Of a stretch of 64,000 bases of DNA, positions 21,601-36,600 are shown piece by piece. The notes beneath the pieces are model-generated. The model was not told where the DNA came from and did no database searches. It saw only the letters and a program-made list of their open reading frames with translations. The translations under genes were made by a program, and so were the position numbers. Source of the stretch: Dipylidium caninum (taxonomy: Eukaryota > Platyhelminthes > Cestoda > Cyclophyllidea > Dipylidiidae); NCBI GenBank assembly GCA_017562135.1, contig QEYB01000003.1, positions 372,001 through 436,000 on the forward strand, read 5' to 3'. Position 1 is the stretch's first letter, and every line of letters starts with the position of its first letter.

Positions 21601-24600
21601 GCCTTAGTTTTTTACCGTATGGCCAAAATATCTGCACTTCTAGTCGTGGCCTTTCATCCCATTCTCTGTACTTAACGCCTTTTCATTACTGCACCCCTTT
21701 AACCAGCCGTTTGTGGCTCACCTTGGCCTTCTCCCGCCTACTGTTGTTCGTTATAGCAAGCCAGTTTGTCTGATTTTGCGCTGACCTCAGCCTTTCCCTC
21801 GATTACTGCTACTTGACAGGGCGACCTTCTTCGTTGTCCTCCTTTTTTGGCCCAACTGTTCTCCAGGTTTTTCGCCTCCTTTTACGATTCTAGTCTCCTG
21901 CTCGCATAATTCTTGCATCATATTCATTTCAAATAGCCTCATTCTAGTAGTGATGCAGACTGGCATGAGCCTGGTTTTATCTTTTACCCTTCAGCTTCCC
22001 TGCAAGATGTCATGGATCTGTTGGACAAATTTTCCAAGGTTCATCGCCCTCTTCAAATGCACCTTACGGACGCAATAATGAATTTTAAGTCTGTCTACAC
22101 GCGAAATGAAGGAGAGGTACGTGACTGATATTGGACGACATGCCAATCGCCTGTCTCACTGTCTGCAGGTGGGGAAGCGAGCGATGCTGCGTGTGGCAGT
22201 ATTGTCTTCTGCCCCTCCTCACTTCACCTCCATTGGTCGAGGCGCGGCCTCACGACTGCTGAAAGCCTCCGCATTGGCGGGGCAGCCTGGCGACTAACGC
22301 ATGCAGCCGTTGTTGGGTGGACTCATCGAGAACTAAGGCCACACGCAAGGAGTCGCCTCAGTTAGTTGTTAACATACTTCGCAAGACGTATCAAGCGAAT
22401 GCGTCCTCCCCCTCCTCTCCCCTCCCCCGCTAAACACTCATGTCGAAATAGAGCCTGACTGAATTTTCCCGAATTCCGGCGCAAATGACGTTACCGCCTC
22501 ATCACGAAACGAAGTGTTATCTGGTCTCGATATGGCATTTTCCATATAATGAAAGTATCTGCCCGCGCGAATGATCTGTGGGTGTTAAATGGTAAGGCAG
22601 AAGACACTTGCATCGAGCCGTATTTCTCATTGAATGTGAAAGTCAAGCATCTCCCGCCACTCTCAGCTCCCTCCACACAACTAATACGTCAGACATTCTT
22701 TCTGTAGCCCATTGCCTTGTTTGGTGTCAGCACAACAATGTTTTATCCGTCTAGAAAGATTCTCCTCTTGTCCCATGATGGGCTCATTGAGTATTTTTGT
22801 GTGTATCTCTTTGCGACACTTTTAAACGCATCTTGTCACTGCGAAACAGCGACTGTCCTCCCTCTTCACAGCTGCCTGCAGGCACTTGGTTTTCGAGTTG
22901 CCCATTCATAGTTTGTCCTGTGGCACGAGGTGACGCTGTGACGAGAGCAAAGTGACTGCCTCTTCCGACTAAAACGTACCGTCATGCTGACGGAATATCC
23001 TCTCATTTGAGGACGTTAATTGGTGATTTTATGTTTCACTCCGATGTCATCAACTCACTGCTTTGTGGCTTTCCCTCCCTCCTAAAATGCCTCATAGGTG
23101 CGGAAATAATCTGCGAAACCCAGTTGCAGAAATGCGGTTTCTCGGCTATGATTATGGATAGCACCATCCGTCTCTGCCGATTACACTTTTCCCACTCACA
23201 TTTGCGCTTAGAAGGAAATGTTCCTAACGATTGTTTTGATTGTTTATTTACTGTAATGCCCATCAAATTAATAATGCAGAAGGGTACGCTGCTTGTCACA
23301 TCGCTTAAGCCCCCATAAACAAAAGTTCGTTTCCAGATAAGCCCAGTCGGGAGTTCTTTGACGAACGAGGACTATTAAGTGGTCTACGGGGAAAACCAGC
23401 GTTCCCCTCGTCCAGTCTTCACACGTATCCGTGCCCATTCGGCAAACAACTGTCTCGACAACAGGCGGACATAAAATCCACTCTCAGCCACAGTGACAGC
23501 AACAACTGGCGCTCCTAACGGTCACTTCCCGACCCCCGCGTCGAACGTAGGTATCCCGATTTCCCGGTCTTTAGGGAATGATGTGGGGGCGGGGAGGACA
23601 GAACAGAACAGAGGGGGTTGCCTTATCGGGCAAAACCGCACATCGTTGGAAACAGTTTTTTGGCTGAGAGCCAAACTCCATCTTTTACCGTCCACCTCCA
23701 TACGCGTCTTCCTCATTACGCTTCGACGCAATGCGTTTTTTTAAGCTCGTGGACTATGTCGTACTGCTTTTTATTACTACTTGTTCCCAAAGGAGAGTTG
23801 ATAAAACCCATTTCCTTGTGTCCCCTAGATCCTCTCAAATTGTTCGTCCTTCTCCTCTCCCCACTCATCCCGAGGTGGGGGCGCAGACGGAACTGGATGG
23901 CCCTTCGGCGGTCTTCGGCGCGTGCGACGCCAGCCCCCGGATCCACTCTACCATCCGCCCGTCGCCTACTCGCAGGCGTCCGACGCCCCTTCGCCCCAAG
24001 CCTTCGAGCCGAGGCTTCTACCGACGTCGAACTCCGACCAGCAGATCTCCGATTTTCAAGCATGGGTGCATGAGGTCAAAAGCCATGTAGGTCCAACTTC
24101 TATTTCTTTCAGTGTCTTTGAATGTGCATTCGTTTTGGCATTAAATCAACTGAGACTGAAGACGAGACTCGCGCTGTCCACCCTTCCCCTTCTCATCCTG
24201 CGGTACTAATGTTCTTTATTTCCGTTTATACAGAAGCAAGATTCAGTTCTGTATTAACGCTAAAAATTAAGGAGGCAGAGGGCCGGGGGGCGTCCTTCTC
24301 CCCACTCTTTTTTCGCAAAGTACGCCCTGGAGAGGTTTGTGGATCCGATCGCCGCAGTGGGTGCGTGTGTGAAGTGGAGGAGACGAGCCACGCGGCAGAC
24401 TGGGACTCGTGCTGATGTTCACTCCGTGACGGTTCTTTTTCACCTCAGTCGATGTGTCTCCCATGTGTTTCTTGTCCACCGGAAGAGGCCTCAGTGCCAC
24501 TAGGCCGATGGTGAATGCCAAAATTTCACTTTTCTCATTGTTGCTTAAAGTAGCGTCCCTTTTTATTCTTCGCCTTTATCATTAGTAGCAGCGACGTACG

Positions 24601-27600
24601 TCAAGAACCCTAAGGTCTGTGCTATTAATGCTCTACCACACCCTCTCCTGAATTCTTTCGTCAAAAATACGCAAATACGCAACTGACTTGAGTGGAGTGG
24701 GTGGCATTTTCACTGATGGAGGTTGTATCAGTCACTTTTCTCGTGTTGGATCTGACTAAATTGCATCTTCTTTAGCCATCGCACTTTCATTGACATTGAC
24801 ATTCAGGTTATACCAGTTAGACCACGTTACCTCCATATTCCCCACTGTTTACCAGTCTTCCCCACCCTGGGGTGAGCACATTTAGTAGTTGCCTTTCAAG
24901 ACTATCTATGGAAGCGGAAATTTAATATTTACTCAATCTTGTCCCTTCGGCCACGACAGAACTTCTCATAGCGCTGGCTCTCGAATTCATTTTTGCCTGC
25001 GTTTAATTGGGCCCGAGTGCGGCTGGAGGAATGTGGCCTGGCGGACGGGGAAACGGTAGGGAGCGAGGTTCGTATCAATGGTGATCCTGCAACCTTCAGC
25101 ACGGAGAAATGCCCCTTCGGTCAGACTCTGCAGTCACCATCACCAGCGTGTGAATCTGGCATGTAGCGCGCTTAACCTCCATTAGAGTTTTTGTCCTTTT
25201 ATGCTTCGTGATTAATAAGAGAAAAAAATGTAAGCTAAGCACAGTGCCTCGAGACAACTTCATCTTTATGCCCGTGTGTCGATGGCGTCAGGCGTTTAAT
25301 GTTAGTGTCCGCTTCTTCAAACGACATGGCATTTTATTGCCAAAATAATTGGCCGAGTTGTTTACGCGATTGCACCGCCCACACACCACCTGTCTTGGTC
25401 ACTCAGAGTTCAGAGCGGGTGCTCCATCCCCTTTCGAGGCTGGACCTCTCCGATGCCTGGGCGGACGCCAGCCTCACATCATCACCGCATGTTGTGGCCG
25501 AATGCGAAGGGCGACTTTGGTGGGGTCACTTTGCCACCACAGTTTATGTCGTATTCGGGCCTCTCCTCCTCTCCAAAATCCTCCTGCAACCGATTCTGTT
25601 TCGTGCCTGGAGGCCCTCGCTCGCAGTGGTAGCCGCTAACCTGCAAGGGAAAGGCGGCAGCTTTGGGAGCGTGAAGGAGGCCCTCAAATGCAATCATTTT
25701 CCCCCATTCTGACTGGCTGGGTGGGGCGCTCCTCTGTCCGCTTTTTCTGCAACTTCGCCCACATCTTTCGGTTTGCTGCATTTTCTCTGATTATCACTTG
25801 ACTCGTCAAAGATGCTCGTTCTTCCCTCCCACTTGTTCAATTTTTCGAGTTTCGATCACCCACTTTCTGTCGGAATATTGTGGGGACGCCAAACGTCAAC
25901 TCATCTCAACCACAGCCCTTCGCCCCCGCCCCGCCCCCAACTTTGACATTACGACTGCCATTTTGACGGTGCCGCGAATATTATCCTTGAACTCACCTCG
26001 AGCTTGTGTCTTTGACAACCACACCGTACGTGCAACATTTGAATGTTACAAATAGTATTCTCGCAAAAAATGACCTTTCCCCAACCTTCGCATCGCCCTG
26101 TTGCCTCCCGATAAATGCCTTCGCCGCATGCATGCATGCACCGGCCTAAACCCCTGACGTCCGCCCGTGAGACCTATTTTTCTGCCGCCCGCCTCCAAAT
26201 GGGCCAAGGCGAGTGGCATTCGCGTTCCCACTTTCACGCAAATAGAGACTGCGGGGTTTTGTGTTACGAGGAGAACTGACTGGCTCTCGCCTCCACCGCA
26301 GCCGCCGGGCACCGCCTGGGTGGCTGAGGCTTTTGCCCCTTCTCTCCCTCCATTATTCGGCAATGCGATATATGGCCACACGGCACTGTTTTCATCCGCC
26401 CGCTACAAACACAACCTTTTTACCCTTATCCACTAAAAATTTGCCCTCCGGCGTTTCCAATCCTTTTCCCATTTCCTGCAGTCTTCCCTACTTCTCTGCG
26501 GGCTTAATTTCCGTCTCACTTCATTCAACACTTAAATATGCTAGAGTTGATCAAAGGTTTACTTTGACTTTTCGCATTTGCGCACATTACTCTTTCGTTT
26601 CACCTGCAATTTCGAATGTCAAAACGACAGACAGCGCGTTTCACGCCAAATTCCGAGTGATTTCCCTAATATCCCGTGGGCACTTTATTTGACCAAAAAA
26701 AACTTGAGTCCCTGGCTTTCACCCCTTGGTGGGAGCCGTCAAATTTACGCCTCGGCGTCACCTCACGGCGCCGCCATGTTCTGCTTTTCCTTCGAGTTCT
26801 TCTTAAGAAATCGCCAACTAACAGCGCCGCCCGCGGTTCGTATTATCAAATTGTAAGACTGCGAAAGAAACCACTGGCTCTCAACCCCTCCCCCGTCCCC
26901 CTTCGGTTAAACCGTCTTGCCAATTAGGTTTGGGCAACATTTTTAAAAAACGACACCTGCTTCTTGCGTTGCCACACCTCTCTATTCCCGTAATGCGCGA
27001 AAGCGTCGCCATTAAAATCGGTTGCTTAAAGGAGGACACGGCTTTGTCCGCCGCGTGTTTGCCCCGATTCTTCCCTCCACTGGGGGGGGAGCCTTTTGCC
27101 AACTTTTCTTCCATACGGTTTATTTCGAAGATGGCGAGAGGGCGAAATGATTTGAGCTTAATGAGGCATGCACCCTTCGTCTCCATTGTCGAAATTGACG
27201 TCCATTTTGGGAATTTTGTCAATAAATAGAACTGGAGGTTGGCAGGACATCTGGTTCACTTCTTCTGAACTGATGCTAATCTTTCGCCGCCTCTTTTCGT
27301 CAACTGGATAGTAGCACGAAGCGGATTTCAGGAAATGCCTGTCCTTTACTCACTTGTGCCTATAACAGCGTCTTCTCTCGACCTTCGCGGTGCTGCAAGG
27401 GAAAGCGCATTTGTAGTTCTGGAAAAAGAAGCGCTGTTGGTTAACTACTTAACGCGTTTACCCTTTTTGTGGTAGTCAACAGCGGTGAGGGCGCTTTCGA
27501 AGGTGCTCTCCTCACAAACACTCAGCGATGGCACTTTTGCTTGATAGCACAAGTTGTCCCAACCCCTGTGTCCGAAGGCGAACGACGGAGAGTCTGCGCT

Positions 27601-30600
27601 GGGCGGGCACTTTCGGGAGTAGCGCCTCTAATGGCGGGTCGACCCGCCTCTCACCCGACCGCCACCCCCCGAAGCAGCACACGCCCGACGGCCGTGCGGC
27701 TTGACCGCCTTTCCGCTGTCAAAAAGGCATGGATGCATGCTCGACGAAACGTCTGTGTGCCCATATTCGCTCTCAACTTTACATTTAGCCTTCACCCACC
27801 TCCGCACGGAGGAAAAGGTCACTTCCAACCTTTGTTGCCTAAAAACCACACCTTTACAGCCCACCTTGTATTTGTACCGTCGACTACTTGCAGACACGCA
27901 TCAACTCACATCTGCACGCAATGCATTTTTTTCTTGTTCGTCCCCTCTTATAACTCAGATAACCGATAGGCCAGACGTCGTCGCCCTCCAGTCGACGTCT
28001 CTTATTAACCACTGACACTTGCCATGCTGGCAGCCGCACTTATGAGTCGACTTAACGCCTTCCTCATCACTCTCGTCCCTGTATTTCGTATGAAGCTGCC
28101 TCAGATCCATATGCGTCCCTTTCAGCAAACGTAAACATTCACCAGAGCAATCACTCTTACGTTAGTGCACCCTTCAACAGGGCGAGACACCGCCCGCCAT
28201 ATATTTGGCATGTCGAAACCTCTGTTTTTTTTTCTTTCTTGTAAAAGTAGCTCTTTGTTCTTGAGGCCGTTTCAAAACATATCACCGTGGCCTGACCAAA
28301 TTCAAAATTTTGGTATTTTTTGCAAGGCGGGAAGTAACGTCTTCCACTTTCTGTGTCGTCCGAGACCACTTGGACCCTCTGGCGAGGCTCCTGGGTTCGT
28401 AACTGGACATTGGGGGCCGTTTTGCGGGATTTCGGCGCCGGTGCTGGGACCCCCGTCGCAAGGCGGCGTGTTGCACCAAGGGTCCGCTCGTGCCCCCGCT
28501 TCAGGTTTTTGACACTGGCGGCCAATGCTGCTGAGTCAAATGAGGCAAGGGACATGTGTTGCCAAAGCAACGTGTCTAGCCTGATTATAAGACTTGGCGT
28601 TGGCCGCGCGGGCCTGACTGCCTGTCCGCTGATGATATCCGCCCTCCTTCTGTCCCCAAAACCCCCTCTCTGAACTGCTTTTCGTGATGCGAAATGGTGG
28701 CAACGCGTGCCGCTCTCAGGCTCCTGCGCCACCCCGGGCCGACGACTGGCTGGCTGGCTGTTGACAGGTGACTGGCGCGACAAGGAGCCCTTTCGTCCGC
28801 TTCCTCTTTGTCCTACGGGCACGAGAGTTGCGAGAACCGACAGGGAAGCGATTAAATCAGTGATTCGTCAGTAGAACACATAGCCAGCCAGACATTTTCC
28901 GCATCTTTGTCAGTTGGTACTTTTGGCTTTTTCAAAGTGGCACTTGGGATGCGGCGCAAAATGCACTATGATTCCTTCATTTATCACCCACCGTAGCTAT
29001 AATTCCTCACCCTCGCGTACACTCTCTTGCTTACGCAAATGCGAGCAAACATGCACCTCTTATCATCCAGACGTCCGAAAGCAACTGGCGCTGTCAGCCA
29101 TTCCTCCCCTTCTCTCTCTCTTTGTGTTGAAGATGTAACACTCCGGCCCCCATTCCCCCACGCCACGACGTCTTTGCGCGGGAACTACGACGCGTTGGTG
29201 CTTTGCAAAGTAAAGCTAACCGCGCCTTTTCTCATCCCACTGAGTAAAAACCAGACGCCAGTGAGGCCGCCCCCCTTGAGGCAGACTGGTGCTGATACTC
29301 ATCCAACCACTCTAGGAGGAGCCGCAACTCCCTAGTGTGTCCTGTCCCACACCGGCAATTCGCTTCTACTCTCCTTTCTTCAAATTGAATGCTCATCCTA
29401 GATCACCGAGGCCTGTGTATTTTGAACGCTTTCTACGGGTGCTCGGTTGTACGTCTTTTTCCTAGGCCATGAATACTTGCAACGATTAAGACTGAGTTCG
29501 CACCAAATCACCGCGTCGAAGGAAATTCTTTGCTTGCAATAACAAGACTTGGATTCATTTTCATCGCGTTTATTTACTTACACTTGATGAAAATTTTTGG
29601 AATTTCTTCTGTATGGTGGATTCAGTCACTATCTTGAAAATTGGCACTGAAAGCGCACGTCTCTCCTCTGTCATGTCTGTACGCATGTATGTGGGCAGAA
29701 AAACTGAGATGCATCTTCTCCGACGGAGTGCAGTTGAACAAAAAGCCTCCAAGGCTGCAGGAAAACACAATAAAATGTCACTTCTGTGAGTGATTTTGGC
29801 GTTAGTTTAAAAAGTATAAAATCGCATTATTGCAGATGGGTAATGTTCCTTCCGCAGAACTACTTTAGCATCCAAATTTGCGGCGTTGTCATGGAATAGC
29901 CTTGAGGCCTCCCACTGCAGTAAGTTGGCTGCCGGTCGTGGGGACAGCGAAATTGTTGCCTCCCCATTGTAATTTCTGATCAGATAGCCTCTCCTCCACG
30001 TTGATTAGCTACGAGATTGCTACATGGCTTTTGTGGCACTCAGCGATGGTGCGGGGCTGTTCAGAGGAGTGCCGACCGCGGTCCGCACCTGATCCACACG
30101 GTGCATGCTAGCGGGTGCCACACCACTTCCTCTCCGCCCAACCCGCCTCCAAAAGTGATTCCTCCCCTCGACGCATCTCCCCGCATGCCGACTCCGTGCT
30201 CGACTTCACGACGTGCCGCCGAACACTTCCCCTGCTGATCTGGGAGATGCTAGTCGCTCTCCTTTTTGTGTTCCACACGCATTCAGATCATACCGAGTGG
30301 CATCACTTATTCCTCTCTTTTTCCACACCAGTTCGTAGACTGCTCCTGTTTGCCGCATATGGGAGCGTCTCTTTGTTACGATCACCTCCCACGAACCTTG
30401 GTTTCCTTCCACTGGTTCGCTATCCTCCGTGGTCATGCGATTTCTCCTCCTCCGACCCGAGGTTCCTGAGACTCGCACACAAGTGGGTGTTGTTTTACGG
30501 CTCCTGGTGTAGCGCTTCACTGCGAGTTGGGCGATGTTTATATTTCGCACTTGGTAGACGAAGGTTGGTCGGCCGTGAATCCTCAGGGCTGTGTGGAGTG

Positions 30601-33600
30601 TACGCAGCCCGTGTTCGCCTGTCCAACAACCGATTCAACAGATGTGGCACACATGTCGGTTCCACGCCGGTTGCAGTATTGCGCATCAGCGCTAGGAATT
30701 CCTGCCTCTCAGCCCAGGCATTTCACTTGAAACCTGCCCCACTTTCCCATATCTCATGTTCCCGCTTCTGATGTTCTCCACCGATTTCTACATCGTGGAC
30801 GACTGCCTTTTCCCCTTCGGCATTCTTTTCCACGCCGCAGAGAGTTGGCGACAGCATAAAATCTTCTTGTCGATCCCCAGTTCTTTCGTTGCTTCCGCGG
30901 CCTAATCGATCGTGAGTGTTTTTCCAGTCGCCCCACTCCAACTCCACCGCAGCTGGGAGAATGCATCTCGACATCCTCGCATCCGCTCGCCCGCCCTTCG
31001 GGCCGCGCGACTTTAGACATGCGGTGTCCACGCAGGACATTCTTTATTTACTAGATGGGTCTGGCGGCTCCATTAGCATCAACCAAACCCATAGTAAACT
31101 GGGTGCCTTCGATAATGTGCTCGAACGAAAAAAATGAGGTTCGGTAGATGGTAGAAAGAAAGGCTGTCGTTTTATTAGAGGTTAACGTCTTCACCGTGTC
31201 CTCACTTTTCCCCAAATCAAGCCTGGAGACCGTGGCTCAAGGGCGACCACATGCGGCAGCTACGGGCAGGAAAGGTGTTTTGTGTGTCGGCCAACCTCGT
31301 TGCTAAAGGCAACTTGAGTCGCATTGTTCCTCATCAGAACGACGCTCGAGTTAATTGAGGATGTTATCGTCTTTTTGACGACCTACAGAATCTGCAAATT
31401 CACTCCTCACAGTAGCGAGGAGTCGCATAGTTCCGTGCGTCCTCAAGAATAGGGCTTGCGCCTTAGTGTGTGAATGTAACATTTTTTAGCTTTCCGACTT
31501 CGTAAATTAAAAAGATACGAAGAGTCGGATTTTTGCAAATTCAACACAATCCTACGTTGAAAGTGTTTGGAGCTTTTGCGGAGATCCCAATGTGATCACT
31601 CGTGTTGACGAAAACTCGGAAGAAGTTGGTGAGGCGCTGTACGCCTTTCGCTGTCCGCTCCCAGCGATGCAACGAGAGGGTTGGTATGGTTCGCCACGCC
31701 TTCTCCTCCTCTCCGTGCCTGCCTCGAACGAAGTTTGGTTTGTCTCTTCAATGCTCAAAAGTCACTCTAACCTGTCATGACCGGCAGCCTTTGGTTTTCC
31801 AGTGTTTCACTGACTAATCCATGGCCAACTAAGGCCTCCCTCGCTAGCGAGGGCACCTCCGGGCTCAGTCGTGTGTACCGAGTTTTGGTTGTCGTAAACA
31901 GCAGGGTCAACATGCCTGACGGTGGGCATGTCAGCACTCTCCACTGAGGCGTCTTTTAAAATTCCCAAACGTGGCGAGAGAAGAAAATTGAATAAATTAT
32001 TGAGTTTCTAACCCCTAATGCCCCGACGACGACATGGTGCTCGTCCGATCGTTGTAACGCCGTGCTTTGCCTGCGCATCGTCGACTTGGAGCAGCGCCGC
32101 TCAACCCCATGCGTGTGCAACCGTTGCCAACGTCGCTCCCCGCCTCGAAATGCGAAAAGTGGGCTATGGATGGGTTTTCACCTCCCTCCATCCCTGTCTG
32201 CTTTCGCAGCTGCAACGGACGCGCATGCACGCACACCCACCGCGTTGCCTCTTCCTCTGTCAATTTGTTTGTAGTTACGTAAAGTTGACCAGCCCCGTTG
32301 CCTGACTGCGAACAATCAAATGGCAAATTATGGCCTTAGAGAGTGCTCAGGTTTGGCTTTCGGTGGCGGGTCGTGGTGCTTTTGTCGGGAAAATGCCCCC
32401 CCTCCCCCCCCCCCCGACATCGAACACGTGTTCCTTTGACTTCTCTCCTTGTGGCAGCGAATGCGTCTTGAAATTGTCTAAGGCGGCGACGACGGCGGTG
32501 GAGGAATTCGATGTTCAATCCCAGGGTAGCGGGGATTTCGTCTCCTCCCTGTCCGATGGACACGCAGGTAATCGGGACTTTGCAAGCACTAATGCGTCTG
32601 ACTACCACTGGGAGCTTCGAAATTTGCTTTTTCGGGGAAAAATGAAACAATATGGCGCGTTTTTTTCTAATTAAAGTCCTGTTTTGTGGATGAAATGAAA
32701 CCTTATCGCCTTGTGTGCCGACTGCCATTTTTCAGCAAAGATGACGGCCTGAATGGGCCACCAACATTCCATGCTTACAGCTCGACTTACCCTGTCTTAT
32801 TACGTGCACACCATTTCGACTTAAATGTCGCCTTTCCATTCTAAAATTTAGTGTTTCGACATTTCTAAAAGAGGGCCCAACTAAATTACGAAGAAGACGA
32901 GCAAAGTGGATGGTCGTAGGCTGTGAAAGACTCTAAGGCGTAGCCATATGCATTTGTCCGACATAACTGCGGTTCCGTTGGTGCGTCTCTCCTCCACTGC
33001 ATGTTTCGCACGAGTCTTTCTCGCTCCCTCCTCTTTCCACGGGCCTTTGAAGCGCCTGCACACCGTCGGCTCTCCCCCAACGACGAGCGCTTTCCCTTAT
33101 TGCCATGATAAATGCAGTCTGTGGGTAGGGAGTGTTTCGTGATGTATTATTTACACACTCCCACCTTAGCCATGAAATATCGACGTCTCGGCCTGTTCAT
33201 ACCATTATGGGTTGTTAATTTTGGGACTAATTCACCGTAAATAGGCAAATTAATCCTGTAGCATGGCAGTTCTGCGTGGCATTACAAGCCGCCAGTGCGC
33301 TTGGCGCCTCGCGCGCAGCACAGGCTATCGGGGAATGCGGGCGCGGACTTCGCGACCCTTCACTGCGCCCCCAGCGGATATTCGACTCCGCCGCCTCGCA
33401 TCTTCACTTGTCAGGCCCTGGCGGCCTGCTATGCGCTGCAGCCAAACATGTGGAATTAACGTGTTAGTAATTAATTGGAAGCAGCAAGACCTTCTTCACT
33501 TTGCCGTATTCATTACATTCGCCTGGCCTGCTTGAATGGGGATATGCTCGGACGCACGTGAGGGGAGGAAGAGTGTTCGCGCCCCGCACGGGTGCCTGAA

Positions 33601-36600
33601 GGACCTTAGGAGGCGCGGGGAGGTCTCGCTCGCTTCCACATGTATTCTGCCAGAAAGCAGTGTCTCAACTGTCACTTGTGTCATAGTCGGAGGGTTTGAG
33701 ACGTGTTCGCCCTTTGCGTTTGAATCGCTGACACTCAACCGCACGGATGAACAACTCATACTCGGAAAATTTTTTTTCGGACTGCAGCACTTAACGACAC
33801 ATTTATAATCTGCCTTTCAGGTGTCATTTTTCACTGCTTTTTAGTACAAAGATGTGGTCCACCTCTTCGACAACTTTGGCTCGGAGATGTGCCACTCAAA
33901 GACGACCAAGCAGCTATTCGGAGGCGGCTCCGCCCCTTCCAACACCTGCTGGAATGGAACTGCGCTTGTCCCGTAGGCGGCATTTACACCTTACCCATTT
34001 TGTAAATATCATTGGAAAAACCCGGCGGGTGTTATCCCATCGTGATATATCGCCCCGTGTGGGCCATAGATTCTTCCCACGGTGAAGTTATTCGAAGGAG
34101 CAGAATCATTGCCCCCTGGCCGCGCCTATTTCTGCGCTGCCTCCCTCCCAGCCACTGCGGGACTGGTCTGTTTACTCACTTGTCCTGGAGGCCGATGTGC
34201 CACAGCGGATGTGGGTTTTAGGCGTTTAGACTTTGGACAGGACCCACTCCAAAGGCCAGAACAATTTGCGACCCTGTCCCTTGTGTAAATGTTCACTTTT
34301 ACTGAAGGGATAAACGCAAACTTCATTTACCTCGCCGAGTTTGTCGGTGAAAGCACGTCCTGCTGTTGTCCATTCATTTCTAACAATTTTTTACAACACA
34401 AATAACCTAATGACCATAGCACTAGGCGTTTGTTTGCCCTCCATGGTTAAAGTTACCGCGCTTTTCTTTCAGCCATGTGCAACTTGCAGAGATGTTTACT
34501 GGTCACACGCTGTTCTAACCGTACAGAACTGTTATGTGGCGGTTCTTTAGGGGTTGGGCTATTCAGCCAAGCGCTGTAGAGCTCATCTTGTTAAACTCGG
34601 CTCTTGTCCAATCACCCGTCCTCTCTCTGTGTCTTCCCCTTTTTCCTATTTATTGCTCTCCAACTCACCAGTGTCCCGCCGAGTAGAACTGGAGGCTCGG
34701 GGAGAGGGTCTGAACAGCGGTTCACTCGCTCGGGGAGAGGGTCTGAACAGCGGTTCACTCGCTCTCTACTCCACGTTAGCCATCCGCACCTCGTTTCGGT
34801 GCCCCATTTGTCACCTTTCGAGTCGCAGGGCCTCGGTAATTTGATCGCAATGGTGTCACTTCGCCCACCCGTTAAATCAACCGCCTACACCAAAATTCGC
34901 ATCCGAGGACCGCGTATGATGGTGTTGCGATTATCACTTCTTCCAGACGGCATCTCTCTCCATGCGCCAGCTTGGCTTCATTTTTCATAAAATAGGGTGA
35001 CTCCTCGAGCAGGATCAAACAAACATTGCGCCCTCACCTCATTCGCAATATCCAGCAATCGGTGCATGGTGCTGTGTGAAAAAGTAGACGAAGTCACCGT
35101 CTCCGGCGTTCATCCCGCATTCTGCCCGCCACACACCCTCCCTCCACCCCACCCTCGTGGCAGCCATTGAGCACACCACTTTGAGGAGCGCCCGAACCAC
35201 CATCCACTTGCCGGAGGCGCCCCAGGGCCTTGGGGATTCACTGATTGTCCCGCTGTTTGGATATGTGTGCGTTTATTGAGCCGAAGGGAGTCAATCTCCA
35301 GTCGACTTAGTAGCCAGTTTGCTTTCCATCCCAGTCGCCTCCTCCTTCTTCCCCTCCCCCCCCCCGAGGACCTGATGTGTCATCCGGTCTGTGTTACTCG
35401 TATCCTTTGTTTCTCCCTTGCCGTTTTCGTGGTGTAGTAGGAATTGAGCGGTTCAAGCGCCTTCTCCGCTCTACTAGCACCTGGCCCCGACTTCAGTCTC
35501 GTAGCGCCATTCATCGAGCCACTGGTTGACACTGAGCCGTTGGTATGGCGAAATGAGAAAGGTCGTTTTTCTCCCTACCACGAATTGCAAGGCTCGTCCA
35601 ACTTGGTCTTCGTGATAACCGTGTAGTCCCTCGACTAATGCTATCACTGTCTAAATTCCTTATGTCGGAATTTCAGTTAATCACCGACTTTTTCGCCGCC
35701 TCTATTCTCACAATTCACGGTGTCCTTAGTCAAGAAACCAGCGTGGCGGCCCCTCACATCTTTGTTCGCACTTGGGAATAACAAGTTTTTACGAGACAAG
35801 CAATAGCGGACGAGATTAGAAGTGTTTTCTTTGTCTCAGCCCTCACCTGCGCCGCGACGTCTGTCGCGAACCCACCACGTTGACTTCAAACACGACTGGG
35901 AGCAATAACGGCAGAGTCTATGTCGCGTGCGAGAGCCGCCTTCTTTGAGAAACTTCGCCATGGTACTTTTTTCTTCTCGCTTCGACGTCGCATTCGTTGC
36001 GCAGCTTGCAGACGCTGCTCCGTTATATGGTCGTCCTGAAGTAATCTCAGAACCGTTGGCCAACGTTTCGACATCTCCCCCGTGCAGAGCCATTTTTTCT
36101 CCATGACATTCCCCTTTAAACTCTCCACCGCCAATCTCCCTGTATTTACATCGCCTCACGCTTGCTCTCGACCCTCCGTTTTGCGCCGACCGTTCGTTAT
36201 CTTGGAACGGAGTTGCGGGATAGTGGTAAAAACAAGGCGAAAAAATCGTGCATCACCTGTTCCAAATCCTTGCTCGCCTCCATCTCCTTCTCCAACCCAG
36301 ATTGGAAGTGAAAGCGGATGGGCACCGGAGCCAGCCAGTACTACTTACCGACCCGACGCTTCGACAGAAGGAGCTGGCACTGCGGAACGCAGCGAATATC
36401 CTGCGTGACGTGGCTAGCTCAACACTCACCGATCCCGAGGTCCAGCAGTTGGCCGACCCCGCCGCCACCACCCTCAAGACCGGTCGCAGCGAAGTACCCG
36501 TAAATTCGGACGAAGAGGCCCTGCGCAGCTACCTTTCCCCCTCCGCCCCAACTGAGGTCGCTCCGGTGAGTTTGTCTCAACCCGATTTCCCTGCCGGATT

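Noticed and set aside
22170..22297. Possible extra glypican exon after CTGTCTGCAG
   Set aside because: Exons 6 and 7 already join in phase 0 with the expected family sequence; this stretch runs into a stop and has no suitable donor.
24317..24420. Possible glypican exon (ERFVDPIAAVGACVKWRR)
   Set aside because: The exon 7 to exon 8 junction is phase-consistent and matches the family without it.
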